NCBI RefSeq assembly: GCF_910596095.1
Contig: NC_056545.1
Coordinates: forward strand, 21,723,067 to 21,787,066
Length of the DNA stretch: 64,000 nt
Source of the DNA: Thunnus maccoyii
Taxonomy: Eukaryota; Chordata; Actinopteri; Scombriformes; Scombridae
Direction of reading: 5' to 3'
The notes below the pieces were generated by a model that worked only from the letters and a program-made list of their open reading frames with translations, did not search any database and was not told the DNA's origin. Position 1 is the stretch's first letter, and every line of letters begins with the position of its first letter. Below, in pieces: positions 1 to 20,963 of the stretch. The translations under genes and the position numbers were made by a program.

Positions 1-929
1 ATATTATATATACCCAAAAGTCCGAAACAAAATTCATATACATAATTGTGTTCATACCTCAGTTTTATATTTGTTAATAATCTTATTTTAAAATATTTTT
101 TAAATCTTTTAAGTGTATAATACATTTTCATTCCCTTTTCAAAACTATTCCACAAATTAATTCCTTAGACTGATACATATGCTGTCACCAGCCACTTATT
201 TTCAGTTGTCTGATGCCTTCAGGTATCTGTGTTCATGGGCCCATCACAACAAATCCACCAAATTAAACAACAAATTATGCCCTCCAGAACGACACATATA
301 AGCACTCTCTGATTTAACACCCCGATCAGCAGGACAGCATTGCTGTTTCAAAAATAAAACTCTTTTATGGTCTGACAACACTATGGTTGAGGATTGGTTA
401 GGTTTAGGCACAAAAATCTCCTAAAGGTTGGGGAGACATGGTGGTTTGGATTGAAAATACTATTTTGTTAAGGTTAGAGGACCTTTGTTGTCATAGTTTC
501 AATGATAATTTGGTTATGATTAATGAACAACCGCATGGGTTAGACCAACATTGACTAATGTTAGGAAATGGGAAATAAACTGCAGTCTCCTGTGTTAAAG
601 TTCAACATTTTGTTGATCCATCCTGACCTCCTCCCCCTGCAGAATTTATGACTCTATAATTATGTCACACTGTTTCCTCCTTTGCTCCCAGTAGAAAACA
701 GTCAGACATCCAGTGGCTGCTAGAGGGCTTTGTCACTTGAACATAAATTCATGTTGTTTTAGGGCACTTGCTGAAATGACTAATGCTCTCATTTTCCTTG
801 AGAGGACAGTCTGCTTACAAAGGAGCCAGAACAAACTGGTTGGAGTGCAACAAAAAGGACATGATCCCTTTACAGCAGAAATAAACATGTTTACAGCCTG
901 GTACAAAAAATGGTTTTGGTCTCTATAGA

Positions 930-1517
930 GAATTTCCCCGTTCATGACAACTGTACGGGGGATGAGTTTTTATATAACTCAAATGTTTAAATTTATTAAG
1001 GCTTAAAGTTATGCATAATTAAGGGTGTGGCCACTTTGAGTGACAGGTGGGTGCCATCACAGGCAAGTTGCTACCATGGCAACAACTTTGGTTAGGTAAC
1101 ATAACCATGGTGTGACCCCAGATTCACAGAGTATAGACATAGGTGTAGGCTTAGCTGTCACTATTTCACTGTATTTTCACTTCATGAAAGTTAATTGTAA
1201 CATTTTAGTAACCTAAAAATGTCTTGTTCAGCGCTTGGTTATACTAAAATTGTTTTAAGCCGTTTTTTTTTACTAGCAAAAATTAACATCAGCATTAGCA
1301 TTATCATAGTTTACCAGAGACTGTAAATGCAGGTGCTAGCCAAGCAGCAGCTAGCAGCTAGCATTAGGGTCAGCGCCGTTCTCTTGTCTACATAATGTCA
1401 TTTCTGGCTCCAAAAAACCAAGATGGCAATGGTCAAAATGCAAACTCAAGGCTTCAATTTCATAAACCAATGGGCGATGTCATGGTGGCAACATCCATCA
1501 TTTTTTACAGTCTATGA
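930..1517. repeat. teleost interspersed repeat, unclassified
   Basis: The block contains phrases I recognise from repeats common in percomorph genomes: a stretch around 1003-1080 on the theme of a GTGGCCACTTTGAGTGACAG core, and 1420-1517, which contains AAACCAATGGGCGATGTCA and ends in ACAGTCTATG. A related TATAGACAT motif occurs near 1132, so the ends may be imperfect inverted repeats. The exact boundaries are my estimate, and it may be two adjacent elements. No coding capacity is visible. Confidence 0.5.
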
Positions 1518-3370
1518 TTTAAACATATCACAGATAGCTATTCTGCTTGAAAAATAATGGCCCATATATTTTCCTGAATACTGCCACAGTGTGGATACAA
1601 CATAAGCCACTAATAAATCCATTCGACACAATGGCTGTTTTGACAATAATTCATCTGCTTCACCTCCTGAGCCTTCGGGCACTAATCACCTCTCATACAC
1701 ACCACTGTTTCCTCCTGCCGTCTTTGTCGCTGCTCACGCCTCCATCACACAAAGCGCAGTGTAGTGGAAACGACGGTCGCCACTGAGACAACGATGCTGA
1801 CATGCGTCTCGCTTTTTCTCATCTATGGGGAAACAGCTTCAGGTTGTAAGCCTGTGTTCACTGCATGGCCACTCATTATACAACAAATACTACATTCAAA
1901 CTGGATGTCATACCGACATACCACACAAAAAATCAATATGATGAGTAACATTCAGACTTTTCCTTTCAACATGCTCGTTATCTTATATAGAGATAGAGAT
2001 GCTGTGATTTTATTTCTTTTTTAAAGTAGGCATTATTTTTAATTTATTTGTTCATTTTGTCATTTTTAATTCATATCTATTGTTTTGTCATTAGGTCCAG
2101 CGACTATTTAATTCAGCATTATAACACAGCACAAATAGATGATGAAAAGTGGCATAAGGAAATTTAATTCACATTAAATCTATAGGCTACATCAAAAATA
2201 CATTAAAAATTTTCCAGAGGGTGTGTAAGCAGCAATGATGTGACAAAAACAAGAAATTACATGTCTGCAACCAATAATTTTCTGACATATGCTGCCTATT
2301 AAACAAGCAGATAAATGGGACCAGTGCAGCAGAAACCCCAACAGATTCAGCTGACATTCAAGATAATCAATGATCATAAAGAAATACAGTGACAGGAAGC
2401 TATACTGTGTGAAGCCTGATAATGTGACTGGATTTCACTGCTAAATGGAAATGAAGATAACGAGACAATAATGAAATAATGAAATACAAGCCATTATACG
2501 GTAAAGATCTTATAAATACAAGCTGTAATGGGGTTTTTTTCCCCTTTATGAATCATATTTTGCAGTAGATACCCGGCTGGAAGAAATTTCATGCAATCCT
2601 CTCGATATGCTCCAATCATGCACATTACAACACAGTATCAGCCTAGTTTAACAGCATTGATATAATGGTAGATGACAAAATCATACTGAGAAGCCAACAT
2701 TAGAACACCTCCCCCTCATGTTGTAAATACTGAATCTTTATTAATTGACAACTAGCCCAATTAAAGAGAGACAGTTAAGACAAGCTGTTCATGTGCTTTG
2801 GTCACCAATCAGGCCTGATTTGGGTCAGCTGTATGCTCTTTGTTTTAATGGTCTGAGTATTTATTCTAAATTTACTGTGTGCCCTTAGGTTCAACTTGAA
2901 AAACATTAATTGTTCATGTTGTTGTTTACTGTTATTAATAGTAGGCCTATTTTGTATTAACAAATAAAATGATGAGATGAGGAGAAAAAAGGGTAAAGAA
3001 AATAAATGTACATACTGTTCACATGCTATGTAATCATAGTGGTATAGGAAAGACACACGTGTCACTAATGACATTAACAATGGCCATGTTGTATTCAAGT
3101 GCCCAAATAGGCCATGACAGTGTCACAAAACTAAACCTGAAACAGAAGCAGCTAAATTGAATTCAGTCATCATTAATTTTACTATTTACATCTGTGCTTT
3201 TCCATCTGAGACATGTCAAATCCTCTTCTGTGAAAAACACCTATTGCTGTTCATGTTCACTGGAACTTTGGTTATTGTGGGCCTCGCATAGAGTATTTAA
3301 TCATTTAGATTAAAAATTTTGAAAACAAGCAAAAATATCTGCACTTTTAAACTAAACAAGCATGGTCAGT

Positions 3371-3830
3371 CCAGTGGTAGAAAGTAAATAATCAAATGCA
3401 TTTACTGAAGTACTGTACTTAAGTACAATATTGAGGCACTTCCATTCGAGTGTATGATACATAATACTTCAACTCTACTACATTTCAAAAGGTAATATTG
3501 TAATTTTTTTGTTGCACTATTTATTTGTCAACTATGGTCACTTGAAGAATTGCAGAAAATTTTGCAAATAAAATATGTGATCGGCTCATAAAATATTAGG
3601 CATTATTATAGATTAAAGAAATTAAAACAAGCTACTTAGCTCCAGCTATAACATTAAAATGCTGCTTATACATAATGACCCCACTAATAATGAAAAATAA
3701 AAAAAAACAGTATGATAATTAAGCTTAAGATATATTTTGAATACAGAACTTTTACTATACATTGTAATTTTTGTACTTTAACTACTCTCCACTCTTCAGG
3801 CCTGTGGGTAGCAGTCTGTAACATCTTTGT
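3371..3830. repeat. hAT-like MITE family fragment (ACTTAAGTAC type)
   Basis: Begins with CAGTGGTAGAAAGTAA and soon contains GTACTGTACTTAAGTACAAT, the typical start of a non-autonomous element very common in teleosts. The far end is degraded; TTTTGTACTTTAACTACTC near 3768-3786 is the last part that still resembles the family. No transposase is present. The left edge is firm and the right edge approximate. Confidence 0.55.
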
Positions 3831-4080
3831 AATATTTGTAACTCACGCGATTTGACAAGAAGAAGAAGAAACTTTGAATCACATGACACTAGATATTAGA
3901 GAAATGTTGCAGAGGAGTTCAGGTGATGAAGAGTACAGAGCTAAATCAAGATTTTTAGAAAACACAGGACTGAATAGGAGAATTTAATGTAATAGTATAG
4001 AAAATGTTGTGATCCACACTCCCATCCAGAAGGTGGCGGTAATGCGCCTTTAAGCGTTTGCTAACCGCCATTAAACAACA

Positions 4081-4144
4081 AAATAAGAAGAAGACGAAGA
4101 AGAAGGAAAAAGGAAACTTTAGCTTCCTGAATCCAACTGAAAAG
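4081..4144 (+). other. probable 5' non-coding exon of the NLR gene
   Basis: A strong splice donor (AAAAG followed by GTGAGT) ends a purine-rich stretch at 4144. A matching acceptor (TTCTGCAG) lies at 5276-5283, about 95 bases before the first in-frame ATG of the NLR. This is the arrangement expected for an untranslated first exon. Its left edge cannot be set from sequence. Confidence 0.45.
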
Positions 4145-4765
4145 GTGAGTCTACTCCAGGCATTAATCATAAAGTAGTAATCATGTGTTTATATATAATA
4201 TATAACTCATTACCGATGCGTTTCATTTCAATTTTCTACCATAATGGAAATGGTGTAATTCTACGCAACAGTTAAACCTCACTTGCTTTACTGCTGTTTT
4301 AACCCGTCTTGGTGAGCTTATATTGCCAAGTTAGCTTACTGTTAACTCCCAAAGTTCAAGTTACAACGTTAAAATCATAAACGCATCATAAACTTCAACG
4401 ATACTATTGACATTATTTGCGCTAATGACACGTGGAGAGGATGTGAGACGTTCGACATACTGTGTCACTGACGTTTTATCACAAGGCGGAAGAAAGTTGA
4501 CATACCATAAACGTCACGTAGGTAACCTCAGGCCGTGTGAAGCTGCTGCTGTTGTCTCGGTTAAGGCGGTCTGAGCAACAGTTTGAGCTCCATGCTAGTC
4601 GGCAGGCTTCACCTACAGAGACGCTTTCAGCCGTGTAAATTTTCGTTTCGTTTCGTTTTCGATACTCATTAGTTTACAACAGCAGAGGAAAACTTTTACT
4701 ATCCTACTGCGTCATTCAGGGGCGAATACAAACCTGCGTACATATGACCTGAATAAAGGTTATTA

Positions 4766-4935
4766 CAGCGGTTTCCAACCTGGGGGTCAGGACCAGGTCA
4801 GGGGGTCAAAAGGGCCATAAGATGAATATGAGGGTTCACCAGATGATGAATATTGCAGTCAGAAAAACAATTATGTCTGCACTTTTTTAAATTATAACAT
4901 TTTACAGTGAGCAGGGCAAAGAAAGGCATTGTAGC
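4766..4935. repeat. hAT-type terminal fragment
   Basis: Starts with CAGCGGTTTCCAACCTGGG, which matches the terminal inverted repeat of hAT elements and of the complete MITE at 30319-30604. The partner terminus is not evident downstream, so this looks like a truncated copy in the NLR 5' intron. The right edge is a guess. Confidence 0.4.
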
Positions 4936-5377
4936 AGCCGTGAAGTGATTAACATTTATGTTTCAATGTTGCATACCTGAGTAGTGTTAAAATATATTTG
5001 CAAACACATGTTGAACTGATTTAGTGATCTGTATGTTGAGTGAACGTTTTGCGTATATTAGGTGGCTGAGCACGTGATTTTGGACATTACATTTCGTTGC
5101 ATATAATTTTCTTTTAACAATGTAATGCAGTATCATAATATAATGTTCACAGGCCTGAAGCTGTGCTGATCTTCCATCAGTAGACACCTGAAAATCACGT
5201 TTGGTGCAAAGTTCTTTGTACACCCTGATAGAGAATTTTAGAAATGATATGCTTTTTTTCCTCCCATGTTTGTCCTTCTGCAGGTACAGACAGGCAACTG
5301 TCCCGATACCACGCCAGGAAAAATAAAAGCTGTTTGCGCTGGTCATGCTACCTGTCAACTGACTCACTCTTTATGAC

Positions 5378-8300
5378 ATGATGGACGACACAGAAATAGA
5401 GCCAATGGACACGCCTTCGGGCAGCACTTCCCTTGGGGATGCGGCGTCTGGTGGAGGGCAAAGTATGCCGAATGAAGATGAAGATGAAGATGACGGGCTG
5501 TACTACATCCCTGAGAGAAGACCTTCTCTGGACTTGGGGCCGACTCCGATGGATACAAGCCACTGGTACTGAGAGATTTTTCATATACTAGCCCAACTGT
5601 TAGGTAGCAACTCATTTCTACTGCAAGTCATGAAAATAGAGTTAAAAAAGAACTATTTTGGTCTGATTAATAATTAGAATAACCTATTAAAAGTATATCT
5701 TCCATCCTCTAAATGTTTGCATCATCAGTACATTTTTTATTTTATATTTTTGTTATGCCCAAAAATATAACATATATTACCCAAATGTTCACATGCAAAC
5801 GCATATATGAGTCTAAGCAGAATCAATCCATACCAAGAAAATGGGAAAAATTGAATAAAAATACAAAAAAATACAAAAAAGGTTAAAATGTGGCTGCTTA
5901 TCTGGCACGTTTTGTAGAAGCCTTTGATTGCTTGTCGTGTGGCCACTAAGCAATCAACAAACTGCTATCCTCCTTTTTTTCCCAGGCATTATGTGGAACA
6001 GGCCAACTCACCAGTTCTGAGCTACAGCTCAATGTCAAGTGAGGCGAACTCCGACAAAATGGATGAAGACAATGCATCTTCCACGAGGTAAAAACAAGAC
6101 CGACTATACAGAGAAACTAAAATCAGTCTGTAAATTCAGGCATTCATCACATTTTATCCAGGAAGTAGCTGTGCTCGTAATATGTATCTTGTAATATACT
6201 GTAACTTGTTGTGACTTTCAAACTAATGATTTCTTGTAGTTACACTGAATATAATTCAAACCCTCTTGTCATCTTGGTTTTAGGGTCCAGCTGGAGAGAA
6301 CAGGCTCATACTCTAGCTGCTATTCTTTGGACAGTGACGACTGTGAAAAAAGAATCCCCAAGTAAGAAATACACCCATTGCAAGCAACTTACACGTTAGT
6401 ATGTGTTATTATATAGAACACTAAAGTATGTTCACATCTCACCAGGGTTAAAAGCAAAGATGATGCCGTTGCAGAGCCTACTGACACACTTCAGTTAATC
6501 GAAGACCCAAATGTAATTAGGCATCCTTCCCTGACAGTGGGATTTACTTTGAAGGTCAGTTTGTATCCCCTCATGTCATTTTTTTTTTTAAAGAAATGAA
6601 ATATAAAATGCACTCCCTCTGAAAACAACAGCACTGAATTGTATCACTCTTTCGGAATCAGGCTATTTGTAGTACCCTTGGGAAGCTGACAGAGGGGGAC
6701 ATGAGGAGGTTCAAGAGGATACTGTGGAAGCATTTCCCGCAGGTGTTCAACACTCCTCCCCAAAGCATGGACATGTTGGACCTTGTGGATCGGTTGCTCG
6801 AGTGTTACAGCCTAGAGCTTTCTTTGCAGTTGACCAAAAAACTTCTTGAGGAAATGGGGAGAAAGAAGGTGGTTGATTATCTCGAGACTTTGTGCATCCG
6901 AAGTAAGTATGCTGCTGCATGTCTTAATGATTTATTACTGTTAATCTGAACAAAAGGAACGGACAATGTATTTACATAAGGTCATTTTCATTTTTTCAGA
7001 TGAGGTACGTTACGATTTAAGTGAGACTCTGAAGAAGAGATACGGGGAAGTGTGTGAGGATTTGAACAAGCAGGGAGAGAAGAGGCCCCTTGATGATGTC
7101 TATACCACTCTCTACATAACATCAACGAGTGATAACGGCCCAAATATTGAGCATGAGGTCATGAAGATAGAAAAGCAGGACAGCAACCGGGAACCAGGGA
7201 AACCGCTTTCTATTAAAGATATCATGAGCGAAGAATGGCTGGAGGAATCAAACGTAAAGTTTCTTTTGATCACTGGAATGGCAGGGTCAGGGAAGTCTAT
7301 GGCAATCAGCAGGTTAATCCTTGATTGGATTGAAGAGAAGTCTCACCAACATGTGAATTTTTTGTTTCCTTTGCCGTTCAGAGAACTCAAACAGTTTGAG
7401 GGTGTCAAGATCTCCCTGTTGGAAATAATACAGACACTCTACCCAGAAACAAAAAAATTGAGGGATGAGGACTTTAGATCTGAAGATTGCAAAATGTTGT
7501 TTGTCTTTGACGGCCTTGATGAGTACAGCGGGAAGCTTGACTTTGAAAACACTGAGCTTCTCGGTGACCACACAGATCCCACCACCCTTAACGTCATCGT
7601 GGTCAACCTCCTCAGAGGGAGGCTACTGTACCGCGGAATGTTTCTGGTCACTTCTCGGCCGCAGGTAAGGCGCTGCATCCCTTGGGATACACATTATGAT
7701 GAGAGAGACATGCGTGGTTTCCGTGACGATGAAAAGGACGAGTACTTTAAGAAGAGGTTTAAGAACCCAGATGACGCAGCTCGAGTTATCGCGTATATCA
7801 ACTCTTTCAAAACCCTCCGCATCATGTGTCATTTGCCCCTGTTTTGCTCACTAGTGGCAGATGAGTACCAGCACATATTAACGAAACAGGGTCCACAGGC
7901 AGAGCTGCCCAAGAGCATCACCTTCATGTACACAAAACTGATGCTGGCGCTCATAGGGCCGTATCGCGCAGATAGAGCTCCAGTTCTTAGCCCAGATAAA
8001 GAGAAGGACTTTCTCATGAAACTTGGAAAGTTGGCCCTCACCATGCTTGAACAAAACAAGTTCAAGATCACCAGGTCTGACTGGAGAGATGTTGGAATCA
8101 GCGATGAGGAAGCAGTTGTTAACAGCGGACTGTGCATACAATATGTCACAAAGCCATACGTCTTGTTTCAGGAGAAAGTCGTAAGCTTTATCCATCCCAC
8201 CATGCAGGAGTACCTCGCTGCCCTTTATGTGTTTCTGTCCTTTAGAAACCAGGGGAAGAACATTTTTGAGCAGCAGTTGAAAGAGAAGCTCTCACGGATG

Positions 8301-8597
8301 TTCAAGGGGAACAAGGTGATGGAGCTGTACAAGTGCGCTGTGGACAAAAGCCTCCTTTATGAGGATGGCAAACTGGACATTTTCCTGCGTTTCCTGTTTG
8401 GGATGGCACGTAACATCAACCTGGAACTTCTCAAACCGTTCTGCACCTCCACTATGAAGTGGCCATCTGCCCTCGAAGATGCTACCGCCCTCATCAAGAA
8501 GAGGATCAGAGAAAATCAGTATCCTCAAAGGAATGACAACCTTAAGCACTGCTTGGAGGAGCTAGGTGTGGGAGCACGAGAAGTGGCATCCCTTTGA
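5378..8597 (+). CDS. FISNA-NACHT NLR-family protein with PYD-like domain, no LRR
   Basis: Cytosolic innate immune sensor of the fish NLR (NLRC3/NLRP-like) expansion. Coding exons: 5378-5565, 5986-6087, 6284-6361, 6446-6554, 6662-6902 and 7000-8597, giving 771 aa with all phases consistent. The first exons encode an acidic, Ser-rich leader (NEDEDEDDG; SYSSMSSE; SYSSCYSLDSDDCEKR), typical of the short N-terminal exons of fish NLRs. Residues about 160-239 form a PYD/death-fold-like helical domain (FKRILWKHFPQVF, DLVDRLLECY). The last exon holds FISNA (about 240-325), then NACHT with Walker A GMAGSGKS at 332-339, Walker B LFVFDGLDE near 407, a TSRPQ sensor motif, and the winged-helix signature FIHPTMQEYLAA near 636. 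The protein stops after the NACHT-associated helices; I see no LRR or B30.2 exons before the next gene. Possible poly(A) signals lie at 9266 and 9434. The ligand is unknown. Confidence 0.9.
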
Positions 8598-10001
8598 AAC
8601 AATGATCACTGTGCAAAGTCGTTTTGCTAAAAAATAAGTTATCAGGCTTCCACTTTAAATCCAGTCACAGGAAAAATGTATGCACTAATTAAGCCTTAGA
8701 CCATTTAACAGCCAAACATACAAACATATCCTGATGTACCAAGTAAGTGGTCCTCTTTTAAATTTCATTTAAAGAAATGGGGATGTTGTAGTTTTCATGT
8801 GTTTGTGTGGATTTACAGAAGCTTTGAGATATTAGGAGCCTTATTTGGGGACTTTTTTTCTCCGTTTTTATACGATGCATATACAATCATACATTTTTGA
8901 TTGACATTAATTACTGCTGTTGTTTCCAGCTGGTCTATTGTTATGCCTAACATCACTTAAGTCTTAAAGTCTAAATTCATTGCACTAGTAACAAAATAAC
9001 ACATGTAATATGATTATTGCTGAATGATGGTGTATTTGAAAATATGTCAAAATTATTATTCTGCCCTTTTAACTGTTGTTAATCAGATATTATTATTGTT
9101 TGTTGGTTGCTTTAATGTTATGGTATCATGTAACATGGTAATCATGTAAAAGAGTTTCTGAAAAGCATCTGCAGTCTAATCCCCGTAGTTTACATCACCG
9201 CCATACATTACCGCACGGATATACAGGATATGAAAACACTCAATGAAAATGAATAACCTGTTTGAAATAAATGGTATCATCAGTAATAGCAATCTGCAGG
9301 GAAACAGGATTCTATCGATACTGCACATGTGAGTTTGTAAGTGAATTGATTGAATGATTGGAGTTTGTGTCATTGTGGAGTATATTTGATGTGGTTTAAA
9401 AGTGCACAAGTTTAAGATGGCTAATCACCAGCAAATAAACACACACACTGGAGTGATACACAAGCATAGCAAGTAGCTGTTACAATTTATTGTTACTTAT
9501 TCTACATATATATATATATATATATATATCCTGGATGTCATTGTGCATTAGAGTCATCTAAATGATAGTAATTCAGGCAGTTGAGTACAGTTTTAACAAG
9601 CATTCAGTTCCACATAAAATGCTGCATTTGGACTCTAGAGGAGGATCCTCAAAATGCTGCATCAAATTTATATTAGGAGGGTAGTAATATTGTCCAGTTG
9701 CTGTTAGATTTCAACTTTTCCTTGTTTTCTTGTCTGTATTCCCTCCCAGAGGATCAGAAGGGCTCATTTTTTACATCAAATTTTATTACTACCAGTCTCA
9801 CTGAAGGGAAGCTATTAAGGAAAATGATGTGCTATTGTGGAACCTGAGTTTCACACATTTCATACATTAGATTGCTCCTGTTGCTTCCCTCTCAACGGTA
9901 TATTATGTAATAGTAAAATCACAGATAATAACTCTTGTCAAGCTTGCAAGATACAGCATGGCTCAGAGGAGTCCTTTTTTTTTTTACCACAGTAACATTA
10001 T
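8598..10001. other. intergenic / NLR 3' UTR
   Basis: AT-rich sequence with a TA dinucleotide run at about 9506-9529 and AATAAA motifs at 9266-9271 and 9434-9439 (+) that could end the NLR transcript. On the minus strand an AATAAA (TTTATT on +) at 9782-9787 suits il18bp. No further exon is recognisable; in particular I searched for leucine-rich repeat coding sequence and saw none. Confidence 0.55.
9782..9787 (-). terminator. putative il18bp poly(A) signal
   Basis: AATAAA on the minus strand, about 215 bases past the il18bp stop codon. Confidence 0.4.
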
Positions 10002-10902
10002 TCAGTGTTTCATCTTTTTTCTTGCACGACAATCATGACACTTTGCTGCTAGTGTGATAACTTTCTTAGCCACTCCGATGGTATTCATCACCACACAGGT
10101 GAAAGTGGATTTGAGGTCTTCTGATGTAACGTTCTTCAGCACCAAGCTTCTCTTCAGGATTGTACCGTTCTCAAGGGTTGATCTAAAATAGTCATTAATT
10201 ATTATTTATCGACAGGCTGCAGAACGACATCTGAATCAAAAAGTATATTCCAACACAGCATCAACACAGCAACATATTGTGTATGGATAACTGTGCTTTA
10301 ATGGCTGTGTTCAGGAAATTTCCATTTAAACTCAATACTTACTCCTCTGTTTCTTCTATTCTGCCATCACTGCACGTGTCTTCGGGGAACGAGCCATTGA
10401 CGAGCCAGTAGATTAGTGTTGTATCTTCAGAATTTGTGGAAGCCTTACAGTGAAGACGTAGCAGCTCTCCTGCAAGGCAGAACACATCCAGACCCATCAA
10501 ACACATTTGCACTGGACCCATTAAAACAGCTTCATAATAAAAAAATTTAAAAAATCCCCACAAGCTGTCACCCAACAACTGCTGGGCCTATGAGCTGTTA
10601 AAAGTCTTACCTGGTTTAGTTTTTAATTGGACAACACGTGGCCCGATGATCTCTGGAGATCCTTCTTCTACAGAAACTGAAGGATAAATGTAGGTTAGCA
10701 CAAAAAATATCAGATTACATAAATATAAAACTTTGTCAACAACAAAACACACTGTACCTGGAAATCCATCTGCAAGCAGGAGACACAGAGATCCCAAAGC
10801 TGTTGCAGAGATATAACTTAGTTTACACCCAAAGTCATATTACAATGAAAACAACTGGGCTGGTATATTATAATTACCTTTGACAACAGATGACAGCTTC
10901 AT
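10002..10902 (-). CDS. il18bp: interleukin-18-binding protein, secreted single-Ig decoy
   Basis: Soluble decoy that in mammals captures IL-18 and blocks its receptor. Exons on the minus strand: 10878-10902, 10758-10799, 10611-10676, 10343-10469 and 10002-10182, giving 146 aa in frame. The start MKLSSVVKALGSLCLLL is a signal peptide. One Ig domain follows, with the canonical pair C52 (LHCKAS) and C116 (FTCVVM). The stretch LIYWLVNGSF closely resembles human IL18BP ILYWLGNGSF, and the LVLKNVTSEDL to FTCVV segment parallels human LVLEQLTPALHSTNFSCVLV. N-glycosylation motifs occur at NGS, NGT and NVT. No transmembrane segment; the tail is basic (CRARKKMKH). It is smaller than human IL18BP, mainly at the termini. 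The neighbouring rnf121 reproduces the human IL18BP-RNF121 linkage, which supports the call. Alternative: another single-Ig IL-1-receptor-like decoy. Confidence 0.85.
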
Positions 10903-10951
10903 ACTGAGTCCTCCAGTGAGAGCTTTTTGCTGTTGACTGGTGTTTGGGATT

Positions 10952-10961
10952 CCTTTATATA
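10952..10961 (-). promoter_or_regulatory. il18bp: TATA box of il18bp
   Basis: On the minus strand the sequence reads TATATAAAGG, about 50 bases before the start codon. A clear TATA box suits an inducible cytokine-pathway gene and implies a short 5' UTR. Confidence 0.6.
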
Positions 10962-12873
10962 TACAGAAACTCAAAATTCACTTCCCTACGCCTACACAAA
11001 CAAATTATACAAGGCCACCCAGTACTTGGGGATTTCCTCACTCATGTTCTTGGTAAGTTGTTGACACAATTCATGATTACGCTAACATAAATCAAGTGTG
11101 CTGACTAATTCATGCCTCTCAAGTCTTGTGATTCTAATTGTGTCAATATATGTATATGTATGTAATCCAGTGATGGGAACATAGACTTCAGGTATCAATG
11201 GATTAAACATCTACACAGGATCTAAACCACTTTGACGTTTATTAACTGATTTTGATAAGAACATTGACAACAAAACAAAATGATCATGTTAGCCTCAATG
11301 TACACAGTCCCTTTACTATGTGAGGGTCCAAGTAAAGAGATTGCGTCCCTCTCAGAAAGTTGGCATTGTGAGGCATGTACTGTGGCCAGTACCTGCAAAA
11401 CATCACCAATCATCACCTTCCAGCAAATCTGCATATAAAGGGACCTCGGATTGAACAGATCACATGAAAATAAGACCATCAACACTCTCGCACAGTTAAA
11501 GGTTCATTCTAGGATGTTTTCTCTCCTCAACTGATCAGATTTAGTTTGAAAATTCACTGGTTTCAGTCCATTTACTAGCCAGCATTTTAGGGTTGGTTTG
11601 TGCTTAGTGGGTCGCCCCAATTTCAGAACTGTTGACCCAAATTACAATTTTTTTTTTTCCTCACTTACCAATTGTGGTATTTAACCATACAGATAGTTTT
11701 GGTTTTATTTGGCCAGGCTCTGTGATGTCCATCTAGATTTCTGTTGCCAATCCAGTACAATGGAGAAGTATTGAATTTCATTAGTTGGGTGCACAGCACT
11801 GAAATATCAGATTTATATATTTCAACAGCAATGTGTCTTTCCAAAAACTGTGTGCATGTTACCTTGAATAATCAACAGAACACACTCAACAATTATATAA
11901 GGGAACTATAAATCTGGATATAACTAGAGGTGAGAAAATCTTTCTTTTTGTAATTTGGGTTAACTGATGTTTAAAAAGAGGAAACTGAGTGAGTGAAAAC
12001 AGAATACCATGTCTGGTGGACATTGACATCCTTCTAATTTAAATCATACAAACTTAATGAAGGGAGACATTACGCAAGTGGTAAAGGTCAAAGCAACCAT
12101 GACTAGTTTGCTGGTTAGCTAATACAGATGAATATTCATGAAGACATTTTGAAATACAGCAACACTAAAAGTTCCATCTTTACAAGTACAGTATGAGGAA
12201 TCCTTCATCTACATACGATCAACACTTTTTCCCCTCTCCATGATGACAATGCCTCAACTGACATGGCGCATGACTGACTGCGCTTAGGAAACTCTCACTC
12301 ATGCCACTTCAGTTCAAAATATGGATTCAATATCAAAGCAGCTCAAACAACTATGAGAATGATCATGACACAGCGATAAGATGATTCCAGAGGAAGTCTT
12401 TGGATACAGAATTCATGTATTTTGGAGCATGGGAGAAATTAATCATAATGATGATTTCCATTCAATAATTATTAATCAGGTCTGATTGCCATCAGACTTG
12501 AGGAGGAAAACTCCAGTATGATCCTTCAACTAAGTATTAACAAACATTTAAGACATAATTTAGTAAAAAAAAGCACCTCTAATGATTTTAAGAACCGCTT
12601 TACTAGACCATAAGATGCACAAACCAATTATTAAGGTTTAACGCTGTGTGAAGCAAATCCTGGGAAATTGACACAGACATCAAAATTCAGATTACTAATA
12701 AAAGTCAAATAAACCGTGAATACAGAGAATACAGTATGTGCCTATAAATATATACAAAAAGTATAGACACTTTTTTTTATTGATGTTTTAGTTCAATATT
12801 AGGCCCCAAGTCTTTTGAGCCAGTGCATTATCTTCTCCGTATGGCGTGTATGTCCATTTCTGCCTGTTGCAGG
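10962..12873. other. intergenic spacer between il18bp and rnf121 3' end
   Basis: About 1.9 kb of AT-rich sequence. A minus-strand AATAAA (TTTATT on +) at 12776-12781 sits 93 bases past the rnf121 stop and probably ends that transcript. No other gene or recognisable repeat is seen. Confidence 0.6.
12776..12781 (-). terminator. rnf121 poly(A) signal
   Basis: Canonical AATAAA on the minus strand 93 bases downstream of the rnf121 stop codon. Confidence 0.55.

Positions 12874-20958
<8,085 letters not shown>

Positions 20959-20963
<5 letters not shown>

Larger units (their letters stand above)
1..4080. other. intergenic region with interspersed repeats
   Basis: AT-rich sequence without a convincing gene. 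The short open frames lack recognisable domains and have no coherent splice structure. Two old repeat blocks (listed separately near 930-1517 and 3371-3830) account for the more structured parts. A purine-rich GAA-type stretch lies near 3860-3880. I see nothing else I can name. Confidence 0.6.

Noticed and set aside
5348-5615. Minus-strand frames opposite the first NLR coding exon
   Set aside because: Antisense shadows of the acidic NLR leader, with no splice or domain support.
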